The notes beneath the pieces are model-generated. The model did no database searches and was not told the origin of the DNA. It was given only the letters and a program-made list of their open reading frames with translations. A stretch of DNA of 12,679 bases. Origin: Planctomycetota bacterium. Lineage in GTDB: Bacteria; Planctomycetota; UBA1135; GCA-002686595. Positions 12,451-12,679 of the stretch are shown here, piece by piece; position 1 is the first letter of the stretch; each line of letters starts with the position of its first letter. A program made the position numbers and the translations under genes. The stretch spans positions 1-12,679 of the forward strand of contig JAQBVH010000028.1 of assembly GCA_027623615.1 (NCBI GenBank). Direction: 5' to 3'.

Positions 12451-12679
12451 ATGAAGAACACGATCCTCGCGACCTTGATCGCACCTGCCCTACTAGTCGC
12501 TTGCGGCGGTGGTGGCGGTGGCGGCGGCTCCAGCTCCCCGGCTGCGCCGGGTGGGATGAGCTACGGGACACCCATCGCCGCCTACGTGGTCAAGGTGAGC
12601 ATCGAGGCGAACGTGCCCACCATCTCCGGCCAGGTCACCTCCTGGTCGGTCACGCCCGCCCTCCCGGCGGGGCTGAGCC
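12451..12679 (+). CDS. Lipoprotein with putative Ig-like domain (5' part only)
   Basis: The reading frame opens at the ATG at 12451 and runs off the end of the window after 76 complete codons. It begins with a short lipoprotein signal, MKNTILATLIAPALLVAC, with the lipobox cysteine at residue 18. Eight consecutive glycines and SSSP follow, a flexible tether to the envelope. The part after residue 38 ('YGTPIAAYVVKVSIEANVPTISGQV', then 'SWSVTPALPAGLS') matches the start of 'putative Ig' repeats found in large bacterial surface proteins, where 'P.isG.v.sWsv.PaLPaGL' recurs. No clear Shine-Dalgarno sequence lies at the usual distance. The full size and number of repeats cannot be seen. Lgt, encoded at 8475-9359, would lipidate it. 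Confidence 0.8.
   Translation, partial: MKNTILATLIAPALLVACGGGGGGGGSSSPAAPGGMSYGTPIAAYVVKVSIEANVPTISGQVTSWSVTPALPAGLS

Overview
The window is high-GC bacterial chromosome. It encodes prolipoprotein diacylglyceryl transferase (Lgt), two lipobox-bearing lipoproteins, a MATE transporter and other standard bacterial families. A planctomycete-like or similarly deep-branching environmental bacterium would fit, judging by the secreted Asp-box propeller lipoprotein, the Cys-polyGly-Ig-like lipoprotein, the divergent 'DEAGLGP' RNase HII relative and the Lgt variant motif. That assignment is inference; no rRNA or other lineage marker is present. I see no mobile element, CRISPR array, tRNA or rRNA.

Layout. 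Bases 1-70 hold nothing I can call. A MATE exporter (71-1441, +) runs head-on into a PLP-dependent Cys/Met-metabolism enzyme (1442-2632, -). A 50-bp divergent promoter separates the latter from a FabZ-like hot-dog protein (2683-3174, +). That gene converges on a 760-residue Asp-box beta-propeller lipoprotein (3258-5540, -), which is divergent from a 578-residue exported protein of unknown function (5635-7371, +). The latter converges, through a perfect GC-rich hairpin, on a Pus10-type tRNA pseudouridine synthase (7414-8262, -). Pus10 is divergent from lgt (8475-9359, +), whose stop overlaps the start of a divergent RNase HII relative (9356-10348, +). A UDP-galactopyranose mutase/HemY-like FAD oxidoreductase follows from its own promoter (10441-11766, +) and converges, one base apart, on a small membrane protein (11768-12157, -). 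The window ends in the first 76 codons of an Ig-like lipoprotein (12451 onward, +).

How the genes relate. Apart from the lgt/RNase HII-like pair, the genes are single units in alternating orientation, so this is not one pathway cluster. The clearest functional thread is the envelope: Lgt lipidates lipoproteins such as the two found here, and the MATE protein, the small membrane protein and the exported 578-residue protein also sit in or beyond the membrane. Several starts lack a Shine-Dalgarno sequence and have a TAnnnT -10-like box only 8-12 nt before the ATG, suggesting leaderless or near-leaderless mRNAs. pus10, by contrast, has a clear AGGAGA.

The most surprising gene is the Pus10 homologue: this family is known from archaea and eukaryotes, while bacteria normally make tRNA pseudouridine 55 with TruB. 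Here it is a compact form with a short CxxC/CxxC zinc ribbon in place of the usual large N-terminal domain.
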